The notes beneath the pieces are model-generated. The model searched no databases. It was given only the letters and a program-made list of their open reading frames with translations, and was not told the origin of the DNA. The position numbers were made by a program, and so were the translations under genes. From Actinopolyspora alba (GTDB lineage: Bacteria > Actinomycetota > Actinomycetes > Mycobacteriales > Pseudonocardiaceae), in the NCBI RefSeq assembly GCF_900112765.1, contig NZ_FOMZ01000005.1:265371-329370 (forward strand): a DNA stretch of 64,000 bases. The letters are read 5' to 3'. Shown one piece after another: positions 25,388 through 33,155 of the stretch (positions within the stretch are counted from its first letter, which is position 1; every line of letters starts with the position of its first letter).

Positions 25388-25857
25388 CAACGATCGACAC
25401 CACGACCGTGCTCACGATCATGTTCGACCAGTACCGCCGGTCACATCACGCCTACACAGCTGAGGAAATCGCTACTCTTCTCGACCACGTGGTCACCGAA
25501 TCCACCGAGGGAAACCGCACCACGCTGGTCACCGTGTGGGACCGACCGGCCCACTCCCATCACGACGATGGTCAACCCGAGTACCCACCCGCCTACCTCC
25601 GCGTCGCCGTCGATCCCGACACGGGTTGGGGCGCGATGACCTGGATCGACCTCACTGCGGGCGGGGTGCTCGACACCTTCGACCCGGCCGGGCCGGACGA
25701 CCGCCCCGCCCTGGTGTTCGCCGCCGACGAGCCCAGCTACCTCCCCAACTCCGCGTCCCTTCCACTCGAACGGATACGCCGTGCCCTGTGCGAATACGCC
25801 GAGACCGGCACACGCCCCACCACCGTGCGGTGGCAGCAGGGATACCTCGTCCTCTGA
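25384..25857 (+). CDS. Imm1-type immunity protein for the deaminase
   Basis: 157 residues; the ATG overlaps the toxin's TGA (ATGA). It follows the Imm1 pattern: AYTAEEIATLLDHVV near the start, YLRVAVDPDTGWGAMTWID in the middle, then a segment with EPSYLPNSASLPLERIRRAL and the ending CEYAETGTRPTTVRWQQG. Imm1 proteins are the known immunity partners of DddA-type deaminases, so it should bind and inactivate the upstream enzyme in the cytoplasm. Overlap of the two genes keeps immunity and toxin synthesis coupled. Confidence 0.85.
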   Translation: MTTIDTTTVLTIMFDQYRRSHHAYTAEEIATLLDHVVTESTEGNRTTLVTVWDRPAHSHHDDGQPEYPPAYLRVAVDPDTGWGAMTWIDLTAGGVLDTFDPAGPDDRPALVFAADEPSYLPNSASLPLERIRRALCEYAETGTRPTTVRWQQGYLVL

Positions 25858-26050
25858 ACGTGGACTCCGCACTCGGAACACACCGGATTTCAAGTCGCGG
25901 TTCTGCTCGCCGGTACCGCATCCGAGCGCCGTCCGAAGATCGTGAGGCGACCCCGGACCCCCATGAAACGACACCAACAGCACGTCACCGACACCCTTCG
26001 CCCCACACGGCCGAACGACCACTTCTCGGAGCCCGGAGAACCGGGCATCC

Positions 26051-26575
26051 CTACCCCGCGGAACCGTCCACTTTGCGCCCGACGAACACCACGTCCTGAA
26101 CCACGCCGCCACCCAGATCGGCCACGGCGGGCAACCGACCCCACTCCTGGAAGCCGTGCGAGCGGAACAGGCGCAGACTGGCCCGGTTGCTGCCGAAGAT
26201 CGTGGTGGCCAGCGTGCGCACGCCGAGCTTCGGAGCATGGGCCACGGCCTCACCCAGCAGGTAAGTTCCCTGCCCCCGACCACGGTGCTCGGGATGCAGG
26301 TACAGCGCCACGTCCGAGGTCACGTCGTATCCCGGCCGACCGTTCAGAAAGGGGTCGAAGCTCAGATAGCCGGTCACGGCACGCGGCTCGTCCGCCTCGT
26401 AGCCGACCCAGATCGGGCGAAAATCCGGCCCCGAGGACTCGAACCACCCCTCGCGGGAAGCGACGCTGACGGGTTCCAGGTCGCAGGTGCTCGCCTTCTC
26501 CAGGATCGCGGCGTTGTAGATGTCCACAATAGCGGGCAGATCCGCACGCGTGGCGAGACGATGGCGGTACCCCAA
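26051..26575 (-). CDS. GNAT-family N-acetyltransferase (phosphinothricin acetyltransferase-like)
   Basis: About 174 residues. YRHRLATRADLPAIVDIYNAAILEKASTCDLEPVS matches the PAT-like N-terminus, and VALYLHPEHRGRGQGTYLLGEAV is the acetyl-CoA binding loop (R-G-x-G-x-x). IFGSNRASLRLFRSHGFQEWG is the C-terminal motif. A TTG at 26575 is taken as start because GGGAAGGGAG lies upstream; the frame continues to 26617. The substrate is unknown, and herbicide-type acetylation is only family context. Confidence 0.75.
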   Translation of the reverse strand: MGYRHRLATRADLPAIVDIYNAAILEKASTCDLEPVSVASREGWFESSGPDFRPIWVGYEADEPRAVTGYLSFDPFLNGRPGYDVTSDVALYLHPEHRGRGQGTYLLGEAVAHAPKLGVRTLATTIFGSNRASLRLFRSHGFQEWGRLPAVADLGGGVVQDVVFVGRKVDGSAG

Positions 26576-26726
26576 GAGATCGCTCCCTTCCCGGTTCTGC
26601 TGCCCGCACCGAGGCAAACATGGTCGTTACGGCTCCGGAGAGTACGAGCGGTGCGAGTCGATATCCAGGACATCGCGGAAAGTCGACCGTACTTTTCACC
26701 GCGCGACCATTACTGCTGCTTTCCCG

Positions 26727-27527
26727 TCAGCTCGGATCTTTGTGCGCCACGAGATGAAAGGCGCGACTGAGTTGACAGTAGGGGTCTCGTCGACTGGCTT
26801 CGAGTTCGACCGCAACCGCCTTTGCCATCTCCCGCGAGTCGTTGGGATCCAGCTCGACTCCACTGAATTCCAACCAATCGACGAACAGCCACACCCCGTA
26901 CCAGCACAGTGGTTCCAAGCTGCGGTTCCGCACGAGCTCGCTGAGCTCCTCCACTGTGTCTGCTCGGCTCCGCACTCCCAGCACGTTCGTCTCGGTCCGG
27001 TCGTCGAACGCCGCCAGGGCGTCATCCCACCGACGTTCCAACGCGGGGCGTACCGCCATAGCCCCGGCGTTGCCGGTCATGATCGAAAGCACGCCGTCGG
27101 CGGCAGTGCACCGGCACAGCTGATCGACGAGCGGCTCCGGCCGCTCCAGGTATCCGAGTACGCCGTGGCACAACACAGCGGCGAATCGTCCGCCGTTCAC
27201 CGCCTCGTGCGCGCGCTCACCATCGGCCCGCACGAACGTCACCCGCCGCCGCTCCTGCTCGGTCAACCGCTCGAGTCGCTGCTCCGCCTTGTCCAACATC
27301 GCCTGCGAAGGCTCGAGCAACGTAACTTCGTAACCGGCTCGGACCAGCGGGAACGAGTGATGCCCCGCACCACCGCTGACGTCGAGAACCGTCGCCGGAG
27401 CCGGTGGTAGGTGATCCAGCAGTTGCTGATGCAGCACGTAACTACGCACGTAGCCCTTCGCCGAGGCGAAGGCATCTTCGGCATAGTGGTCGGCCAGGTC
27501 GGTGCCTTCCCACGTGTTCCCATCCAT
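26727..27527 (-). CDS. Class I SAM-dependent methyltransferase
   Basis: 266 residues. Motif I is VLDVSGGAGHHSFPL, followed by the acidic strand LLEPSQAMLDKAEQRL, the motif II region FAAVLCHGVLGYL and GVLSIMTGNAGAMAVRPAL. The pattern resembles the SmtA/CmoM-like and O-methyltransferase-like group that acts on small molecules or tRNA; no specific target can be assigned. The gene stands alone between GNAT and VOC genes. Confidence 0.8.
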   Translation of the reverse strand: MDGNTWEGTDLADHYAEDAFASAKGYVRSYVLHQQLLDHLPPAPATVLDVSGGAGHHSFPLVRAGYEVTLLEPSQAMLDKAEQRLERLTEQERRRVTFVRADGERAHEAVNGGRFAAVLCHGVLGYLERPEPLVDQLCRCTAADGVLSIMTGNAGAMAVRPALERRWDDALAAFDDRTETNVLGVRSRADTVEELSELVRNRSLEPLCWYGVWLFVDWLEFSGVELDPNDSREMAKAVAVELEASRRDPYCQLSRAFHLVAHKDPS

Positions 27528-27686
27528 CGCCCCACGGTATCCAGTTTGTAACCAGCAACTTAGCGGCTATGGCTGCGCGAATCGGGGGCCGCACGGTGCG
27601 TCGATCGAGGAGATCACACATGAGCTGGGGATTCCGAAGCGACCGCACTTCCAGACAAACGCTGGTCCTCATGGTTGCCTGGCGTT

Positions 27687-28088
27687 GTGCGTCTTGAGCA
27701 GCTGACTCTGATCGTCGACGACTACGACGAGGCGATCCGGTTCTTCCTGGACGCACTGGAGTTCGAACTCGTCGAGGATTCGCCGTCCTTGACCAACGAC
27801 GGGCGCGAGAAGCGGTGGGTCGTCGTACGACCGCCCGGCGTCGCCACGGGCCTACTGCTCGCACGAGCTGACGGTGAGCGGCAGGAGCGAGTGGTGGGCG
27901 AACAGTTCGCGGCTCGGGTCGGCCTGTTCCTGCGCGTCGACGACTTCCAGGCGTCCTACGACCGGATGCGTGCGGCGGGGGTCGAGTTCGTCACCGAGCC
28001 GCGCCGGGAACCCTACGGCGAGGTCGCGGTCTTCCTCGACGTCGCGGGCAACCGCTGGGACTTGCTTGGCCCACGACCGTCTCAGTGA
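27687..28088 (+). CDS. VOC-family glyoxalase-like protein
   Basis: 133 residues from a GTG start (VRLEQLTLIVDDYDEAIRFF); a TTG at 27675 would add four residues. The module is complete: FLDALEFELVEDSPSLTNDG, VGLFLRVDDFQASYDRMRAAGVEFV and EVAVFLDVAGNRWDLLGP. These are the strand patterns of small glyoxalase-like dioxygenase/resistance proteins. No ligand is known. A hairpin 75 bases after its end may terminate it and the tRNA cluster. Confidence 0.75.
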   Translation: MRLEQLTLIVDDYDEAIRFFLDALEFELVEDSPSLTNDGREKRWVVVRPPGVATGLLLARADGERQERVVGEQFAARVGLFLRVDDFQASYDRMRAAGVEFVTEPRREPYGEVAVFLDVAGNRWDLLGPRPSQ

Positions 28089-28162
28089 TCACCCCCACAG
28101 CGAGGCGGAGCCGGAAGCCACCGGACCAACAACCGAGACTAGAACTGAGACTAACCACGCAC

Positions 28163-28200
28163 GAGAACGGCCCCCACCGTTTCCGGTGAGGGCCGTTCTC
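28163..28200. terminator. Strong hairpin between VOC gene and tRNA cluster
   Basis: GAGAACGGCCC and GGGCCGTTCTC pair perfectly, with CACCG/CGGTG continuing the stem around a TTTC loop. It lies 75 bases after the rightward VOC gene and 15 bases after the 3' end of the leftward tRNA-Phe gene, so it can end both transcripts. Confidence 0.75.
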
Positions 28201-28214
28201 GCTGGTCGTTCCGC

Positions 28215-28289
28215 GTGGCCAGGGGCGGGGTCGAACCGCCGACCTTCCGCTTTTCAGGCGGACGCTCGTACCAACTGAGCTACCTGGCC
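28215..28289 (-). tRNA. tRNA-Phe (GAA anticodon)
   Basis: The acceptor stem GGCCAGG pairs with CCTGGCC, and the discriminator is A. The anticodon loop CTGAAAA gives GAA. The T-arm GTTCGAC loop and the D-arm are intact. CCA is not encoded. It is last in the leftward Glu-Asp-Phe cluster, a common actinobacterial grouping. Confidence 0.95.
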
Positions 28290-28320
28290 GTGCAACCCGG
28301 CTCATGGCCGATCGCGCTGG

Positions 28321-28394
28321 CGACCCAGACGGGACTCGAACCCGCGACCTCCGCCGTGACAGGGCGGCGCGCTAACCAACTGCGCCACTGGGCC
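28321..28394 (-). tRNA. tRNA-Asp (GTC anticodon)
   Basis: The acceptor stem GGCCCAG pairs with CTGGGTC (one G-U pair), with discriminator G as expected for aspartate. The anticodon loop CTGTCAC gives GTC. The D- and T-arms are intact and no intron is present. Confidence 0.95.
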
Positions 28395-28425
28395 ATGTGT
28401 TGTTGTCACCGGACGAGTCCGGTGG

Positions 28426-28498
28426 TACCCCCAACGGGATTCGAACCCGCGTTACCGCCTTGAAAGGGCGGCGTCCTAGGCCTCTAGACGATGGGGGC
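28426..28498 (-). tRNA. tRNA-Glu (TTC anticodon)
   Basis: The acceptor stem GCCCCCA pairs with TGGGGGT (terminal G-U pair typical of this tRNA). The anticodon loop CTTTCAA gives TTC. It is the promoter-proximal tRNA of the three. Confidence 0.95.
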
Positions 28499-28575
28499 TT
28501 GGTCGACCAGATGCCTGCTCGGCCTTGCCTCCAACCGGCTTTCCGTTGTCGGATGCCCCGTTGGGAACGATTAAA

Positions 28576-28606
28576 AGCTTACGTCATGCCTTCGGGGAGT
28601 TGTAAA
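28576..28606 (-). promoter_or_regulatory. Possible promoter for the tRNA cluster
   Basis: On the minus strand TTTACA (28606-28601) and TAAGCT (28581-28576) resemble -35 and -10 boxes with a slightly long 19-bp spacer, about 78 bases upstream of tRNA-Glu. The rest of 28499-28856 shows no gene. Confidence 0.3.
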
Positions 28607-28856
28607 CGGGGGGTCCCCTATCGACACGAACCCTCCCCACGCGGCCGGGCGAACCCGGCCACCCACACCGACGTTACACCGCTGAGCTGCTGCTTCGACC
28701 GACGAAGTCACGACGTCCGACACGCCGGGGCCACCCCGCACCAGTGCCGAACACCCCCATCGAACCCCCGATCACCCACCCGAGGTGATTTTGTGACGCC
28801 GGTCTCAACATCGACCGGAAATCGGGCGTGCCACTCCGCGGGGAATCCCGAAAGGC

Positions 28857-29462
28857 TCAGCGAGCCTTTCGGTTGCTCAACCACTCGGGACTGGCGACCC
28901 CCTGCAAGGTGATCCGCCAGGTCTCCTCCATCCGCACGGCAGCCCCCGGCCCCGCCCCGGAACCGAGCACCCGCGCACCGACCAGCGCGGCGTAGGCGAC
29001 GCGGGCGACCGCCTCCGGATCCACTCCGGGCCGCAGCATCCCGCCCGCCGAGGCCCTGCGGAGCAGATCGAGCAGCAGGGACTCCCAGTCCGGTTCGGAA
29101 TCGATGTGCTCGCCCTTGGCGATCCGGTGCCGAGCGAGCCCCGTCCCGGCGCGGAGCACGACGTCGTGCTCGAGCAGCCGCGCCGCCTCGTTGAGCATCC
29201 CCACCGCGATCGACAGCGGGTCGAGCTCGCGCCGCAGCCAGTCGCCACGCACCCTGGGCCAGCGCCGCGCCTGCGATTCGACGAGCGCCAGGGCCAGCTC
29301 CTCCTTGGATGCGAAGTGGAAGTAGAACGCCCCCTTGGTGATTCCGCCGCGACGCAGGATCGCGCTCAACGGGGTGGCGTCATAACCCGTTCTGTCGAAC
29401 TCCTCGGCTGCCGCGACCACGATCGCGTGACGAGTCAGTTGGGCACGACGTTGCTGAGGCAT
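28857..29462 (-). CDS. TetR-family regulator, ScbR/gamma-butyrolactone-receptor-like
   Basis: 201 residues starting MPQQRRAQLTRHAIVVAAAEEF at 29462. The N-terminal HTH region continues LSAILRRGGITKGAFYFHFASKEELALALVE, close to the ScbR/ArpA type. The ligand domain includes LLDLLRRASAGGMLRPGVDPEAVARVAYAALVGARVL. Members bind gamma-butyrolactones or act as pseudo-receptors controlling antibiotic genes. No butyrolactone synthase (AfsA-type) is nearby, so an orphan or pseudo-receptor role is possible. Confidence 0.8.
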   Translation of the reverse strand: MPQQRRAQLTRHAIVVAAAEEFDRTGYDATPLSAILRRGGITKGAFYFHFASKEELALALVESQARRWPRVRGDWLRRELDPLSIAVGMLNEAARLLEHDVVLRAGTGLARHRIAKGEHIDSEPDWESLLLDLLRRASAGGMLRPGVDPEAVARVAYAALVGARVLGSGAGPGAAVRMEETWRITLQGVASPEWLSNRKAR

Positions 29463-29549
29463 GTGTACGCGGCTCCAACGGGTGCCGGCGGACGAACAGT
29501 CAGCACGCTCAGTAACAGAGCGAACAGCTGCCACCCACGAACGGATGAT

Positions 29550-29564
29550 CAACTTTGCGAGTTG
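29550..29564. promoter_or_regulatory. Small palindrome upstream of the ScbR-like gene
   Basis: CAACTTTGCGAGTTG has five-base arms CAACT/AGTTG around TTGCG, located 88 bases upstream of the TetR start. It is a candidate autoregulatory site; the support is only its symmetry and position. Confidence 0.35.
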
Positions 29565-29711
29565 AAGTTACCGCGCGTGGGCAAATTTCATCCCATCGGC
29601 CCAACCCGCACCGAACCCGGTGGCCGGCCGAACGACAGGGGAGACCTGGTGAACACCCAAAAGAGACTCGCGGGTAGGTTTTCGGTGTGGCCGCACGGCC
29701 GCCCGCCGATG

Positions 29712-29752
29712 CCCCGCGAGACGCTCCACCGGGGGGTGTGCGTCTCGCGGGG
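29712..29752. terminator. Very stable hairpin, 13-bp outer stem
   Basis: CCCCGCGAGACGC pairs with GCGTCTCGCGGGG, and inside it CACC pairs with GGTG around a G-rich loop. It lies in the gene-free stretch 29463-29890, between the ScbR-like gene's upstream region and the 3' end of the leftward 79-aa gene. It could be that gene's terminator or part of an unannotated RNA. Confidence 0.55.
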
Positions 29753-29890
29753 TCGGGTTCACGAGAGCCGGGGCACGTTCGGCGGAATTCCGGGGAGAGA
29801 GAACGGCGTGATCTCCGCGCGCCGGAACGCACGCTCCTCACCGGAACGAGCAGCGCGTTCCGATCGTGTCCGAGTGGATCAGCGCGGTGG

Positions 29891-30130
29891 TCAGTCCTCC
29901 CGCGTGGATTCCTCGTTGTCGTCGGTGAGTCCGAGCATCGCCAGCAGCATCCGGCAGTCCTCACGATCCCGCGCGCCACGTGCGACCGCGAGACGCGCCC
30001 GGTGCAGCTGCTCGGGAGAGAGCCTGCCGGAGTCGCCGTCGCGCTGCGCCGGAACCGCGGCGGCCGCGGACCTGGGGGAAGCTCTGTCCTGCAACGCCAG
30101 GAACTTGCGTACGTCGAGTGACCCGTCCAT
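29891..30130 (-). CDS. Small hypothetical protein (79 aa)
   Basis: Starts MDGSLDVRKFLALQDRASPR at 30130. The body is SPEQLHRARLAVARGARDREDCRMLLAMLGL and an acidic end. It looks like a soluble helical protein, and similar short proteins occur in Pseudonocardiales. No function is known. The gene is divergent from copZ, with the CsoR-like operator downstream of this gene's start region. Confidence 0.65.
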   Translation of the reverse strand: MDGSLDVRKFLALQDRASPRSAAAAVPAQRDGDSGRLSPEQLHRARLAVARGARDREDCRMLLAMLGLTDDNEESTRED

Positions 30131-30344
30131 AACCCCTCCCCGACTAGGGTGTCGCCGCAGGTTATCCACCCATCGGCTTCAAACATAGCCCCCTGCGGAG
30201 TGATTCGCGAACACGAAGAGTGTTTGCTATACAACCGAGGGAAAACACATCCGACACAACTCCGGACACACCCGCCGGATTCCCGATCGCGGACAGCGGC
30301 AACCCGAAATCGGGCAACAGTGACCCGGCTCATCCCCGAGCACT

Positions 30345-30359
30345 TACCCCCCTGGGGTA
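30345..30359. promoter_or_regulatory. CsoR-like copper operator upstream of copZ
   Basis: TACCCCCCTGGGGTA is a GC-rich palindrome matching the ACCCC...GGGGT core of CsoR operators. It overlaps a possible -10 region (TATTTT at 30358) 45 bases before the copZ start. Copper-responsive derepression is inferred. Confidence 0.65.
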
Positions 30360-30403
30360 TTTTCGGGGTCGAGGACAACGACACTCGCCACGAAGGAGCC
30401 GCG

Positions 30404-30622
30404 ATGTCCACGCAAACCTTCAAGGTCGCCGGAATGACCTGCCAGCACTGCGTCGCCTCGGTTCAGGAGGAGCTGGGGGAGCTGCCCGAGGTGACGAACG
30501 TCGAGGTATCCCTGGACAGCGGGGACGTGACCGTCACCTCGGAGAACGGGATCAGCAAGGAAGCCGCCGACGCCGCCGTGCAGGAGGCAGGCTACACCGT
30601 GGCCGAGTGGTCCCGGACCTAA
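30404..30622 (+). CDS. copZ: Copper chaperone CopZ / heavy-metal-associated domain protein
   Basis: 72 residues, ATG with GAAGGAG upstream. A single HMA domain is present: GMTCQHC at residues 10-16 provides the two metal-binding cysteines, followed by EVTNVEVSLDSGDVTV and AVQEAGYTVAEW. It would carry Cu(I) in the cytoplasm to a P1B-type ATPase, which is not encoded in this window. The upstream palindrome supports CsoR control. Confidence 0.9.
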   Translation: MSTQTFKVAGMTCQHCVASVQEELGELPEVTNVEVSLDSGDVTVTSENGISKEAADAAVQEAGYTVAEWSRT

Positions 30623-30967
30623 CGGACAAAAACGAAAAATCCTCGCGACACTCCCCAACGGGCACCTCGGCGTGCCACAATCGAATCGCTGACACACCCC
30701 CGGTCAGCAGCTGTGGAGATCGGCATTGCGTTGGCCCCCGCGCTCTTCCCCCGACGCGGGGGCCGACTCTTGGAATCCCTCCCCCGGAGTCCGTCGCGGT
30801 GTTCGTTCGGCCCGCCGAGAACCGGCCCCGCGAAGGGAAACCGCCGAGGCGCCACGAACTCTCCACCAGCCGTGCGACGGGGCCCGTCGCTCCCCGACCG
30901 GCTCCGGCACGCCGTGATCGCCCCCACATCCACCGCCACGGCGGCATGGAACCGTTATCGTGTCCGG
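30623..30967. other. 345-bp region without a supported gene
   Basis: This lies between copZ and the ribbon-helix-helix gene. The open frame of the downstream gene extends through it but contains Pro/Arg/Ser-rich non-protein-like sequence before the chosen start. No repeat was recognised. Confidence 0.5.
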
Positions 30968-31564
30968 GTGGTGCTAGGACGGGCGAAGAGCGGACGCAGG
31001 CAACGTACGGACGACGCGGAACAGCGGTCGGCCGAGTCGGACCAGGAACTGGACTCCTACCTGGCGGCGCTCTCACCGGACGCGGATCCGGAGACGACGG
31101 GCACCGGACGCAGCTTCGGCGGTTCCGAGGTCCATCAACTGCGGCTGCCGCTGATGGCCAACGAACGGCTCAAGGAGCTGGCGGCCGAGCAGGGCACGTC
31201 GCCGAGCGCGCTGGCGCGGGACTGGGTGCTGCAACACCTGCAGGAGATCCCGGAGGAACCGCCGCGACCCGCGGAATCACCGCGGCCGGAGTGGCCGAGC
31301 GGCGAGGAACAACGGCCCGCGCACGCCCGCCCCGAGGAGGAGACCGACGACGTGCGGGACCCGGGGCTCTACGGGGGTGAGCTGTACGGCACCGAGTACG
31401 GCGACGAGGGCTTTCCCACCGAGTTCCAGGACGGCCCACCCACGCCGGACGAGTACCCCACCACGGCCTTCTCCGAAGGCCCGAAGCACGGTGGCGGGGA
31501 CGGCAACACCTCGGAAACCGAGACCGAGATCACCATCCCGCACGGACAGTACCGCTACTACTGA
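30968..31564 (+). CDS. Ribbon-helix-helix (CopG-like) domain protein with long acidic tail
   Basis: About 198 residues from GTG 30968 or 30971. After a charged N-terminal region, HQLRLPLMANERLKELAAEQ followed by GTSPSALARDWVLQHLQ matches a CopG/MetJ-type ribbon-helix-helix. The remaining ~110 residues are Pro/Glu/Gly/Tyr-rich and probably disordered (GLYGGELYGTEYGDEGF). It could be a DNA-binding protein; no toxin partner lies next to it. Confidence 0.65.
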   Translation: MVLGRAKSGRRQRTDDAEQRSAESDQELDSYLAALSPDADPETTGTGRSFGGSEVHQLRLPLMANERLKELAAEQGTSPSALARDWVLQHLQEIPEEPPRPAESPRPEWPSGEEQRPAHARPEEETDDVRDPGLYGGELYGTEYGDEGFPTEFQDGPPTPDEYPTTAFSEGPKHGGGDGNTSETETEITIPHGQYRYY

Positions 31565-31600
31565 GCTCCGGACGGCAACCCCCGACAGCCGCTGCCGCCC

Positions 31601-31672
31601 CCGGACGCGAGCCGCCGTCCGGTCCCGCCCGTCAGGTTCGGAACCGGCAGCGGGGACCGCTGCGGGGGTTTT
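31601..31672 (+). terminator. Two hairpins after the ribbon-helix-helix gene
   Basis: CCGGACG/CGTCCGG (31601-31622) is followed by GCAGCGG/CCGCTGC with a GGA loop (31647-31663) and then GGGGGTTTT. The second has a T-tract and looks like an intrinsic terminator, about 83 bases after the gene's stop. Confidence 0.6.
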
Positions 31673-31810
31673 CGGCCGGGGCTTCCGGCACTGGAAGCGT
31701 CGACTCCACGTCCCCCGCACGAGCGCACGCGGGCTCTCCCGCGCCGTGCTCTCGCGAGGACGCCCCCGAGCAGTGAAACCAACAAGGGCCACTGCGTGGA
31801 AATCAGCTGG

Positions 31811-32659
31811 TCACTCCAGCTCCCATTCCATTTCTTCATTGACTTTGTTGAAGTAGTGAGCCGTGTGCGCCCCCAGCCCACTCAGGATCAGCATGGGGTG
31901 GAAAACTCCCAATCGGCAGCCCGTGACGAGCGCGGGAACGAACCGCTCCGCGACGGCCGTGACGTCGTCCTCCGGAGCGCCGAGGACGACTTTCTCCAGC
32001 GCCTCGAAGACCTTCGCCCGGCTCGATCGGTCGATCTCGCGGAAGTCGCGGACGAACTCGGCGGCCATGTTCTCGACCCGGTGCTGCAGGTCGTAGTCGG
32101 GTTCGGCACTCCTCGTTTCCGTTGATGTGCCCAGCAGCCTGTCGTCGGCGTTCGCCAGGCGATCGCAGGATTCCCGCAGCAGCGCCACGGCGGCACCCGC
32201 GGGTTGTGGCTCGGGAGGATCCCGTAACGTCATCCAGTAGGGGACCGCCGCTCTCGTTCGCGTGTTCCAGATCTTGATGTAGTGCCGCGACTCCTCGCCG
32301 AGCTCGTGCCAGACGGGCGCCAGGTCGAAGTCACCGTGATCGTAGGCAGTGACAAGGGCTTCGAGAAAACCGGTGGCCACAGCGTCCTGCTCGTCTTCGG
32401 TGCCGGAAACGAGCACCTCCTCCAGAAAACCGAGCAACCGCTCCCGCTGCCAGGCGCTCATCCGGTCCACCCGAGCGGCGAACGAGGACCCCAACTCCGC
32501 CAGCCGCAACAGCACCGGGTAGTCGTCCCCCGCCTCGGCCTCATCCGAAGCACCGTCCGCTTCATCCGCGTGCCAGGCGTCCACGGCCGCCCTGTCCGCG
32601 GCGGCCAGCTCGGGGCTGATACCGGGCAGTTCGGCCCACAGCCGCGAAATCAATATCAC
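31811..32659 (-). CDS. Hypothetical protein made of two homologous halves
   Basis: 282 residues, ATG start. Residues ~60-133 (LLGFLEEVLVSGTEDEQDAV, then GFLEALVTAYDHGDF and LGEESRHYIKIWN) align with residues ~200-280 (VFEALEKVVLGAPEDDVTAV, RFVPALVTGCRLGVF, LGAHTAHYFNKVN). Shared positions include LE.V, AVA..F..ALVT...G.F and LG....HY....N. The protein is thus an internal duplication of a helical module, probably cytoplasmic. The module resembles small immunity-like/DUF7674-type proteins (memory-based), so function is open. Confidence 0.7.
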   Translation of the reverse strand: MILISRLWAELPGISPELAAADRAAVDAWHADEADGASDEAEAGDDYPVLLRLAELGSSFAARVDRMSAWQRERLLGFLEEVLVSGTEDEQDAVATGFLEALVTAYDHGDFDLAPVWHELGEESRHYIKIWNTRTRAAVPYWMTLRDPPEPQPAGAAVALLRESCDRLANADDRLLGTSTETRSAEPDYDLQHRVENMAAEFVRDFREIDRSSRAKVFEALEKVVLGAPEDDVTAVAERFVPALVTGCRLGVFHPMLILSGLGAHTAHYFNKVNEEMEWELE

Positions 32660-33155
32660 ATTCCTTCCAACGCGTTCCTCATATCGCCGATGACTCGCCG
32701 CGCGGCATCCCGTTCACTGTTCACCGTTCGAGGATTATTTCCAAGTCAATTCAGGAATGATATTATCACATTTCGAATCTTTTCGGCATGATGTTTTCCG
32801 GCACGCGTACTCCACCAATAATGGGCCGCGATGCGAGACTCGGTCGCGCAACGCTTAGATTCGTTGCGCGACCGCATGCACGTCGCCACGGATGCCCGTC
32901 GATTTCGGGAACGCATGGCGCAGCGCCGGCCGCCACAGTGGCGCATCGTGATAACGGCGACGCCGGAATGGCTTGCGCCCAACGTAACCACCATCCTCCA
33001 ACAGCTGAATCCAAAAACCCACCGGCGGTAAAAAGCACTTTCGCACGTGGCTGTGGGGTGTAGGGTCGCCTCGTGGTGGCCGGGTGCGACAGGCGATCGC
33101 AGCGGCCGTGATCGCAGGGTCGGCCCGAGTCCACGATGTTCCGGGGAAGGTGCGG
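32660..33155. other. ~500-bp region with a long inverted repeat, no supported gene
   Basis: GGTCGCGCAACG (32842-32853) and CGTTGCGCGACC (32862-32873) form a perfect 12-bp inverted repeat around CTTAGATT. A 66-codon plus-strand frame spans it (SVAQRLDSLRDRMHV), with no clear ribosome site, so I do not call it a gene. AT-richer sequence near 32660-32790 suggests promoter or foreign DNA. Confidence 0.6.

Noticed and set aside
27502..27705. 67-codon plus-strand frame with GASIEEITHELGIP
   Set aside because: It resembles a fragment of a helix-turn-helix but has no ribosome site, ends inside the start region of the VOC gene and matches no known family.
32831..33031. 66-codon frame over the 12-bp inverted repeat
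   Set aside because: The frame is formed by the inverted repeat; no ribosome site or homology supports it.
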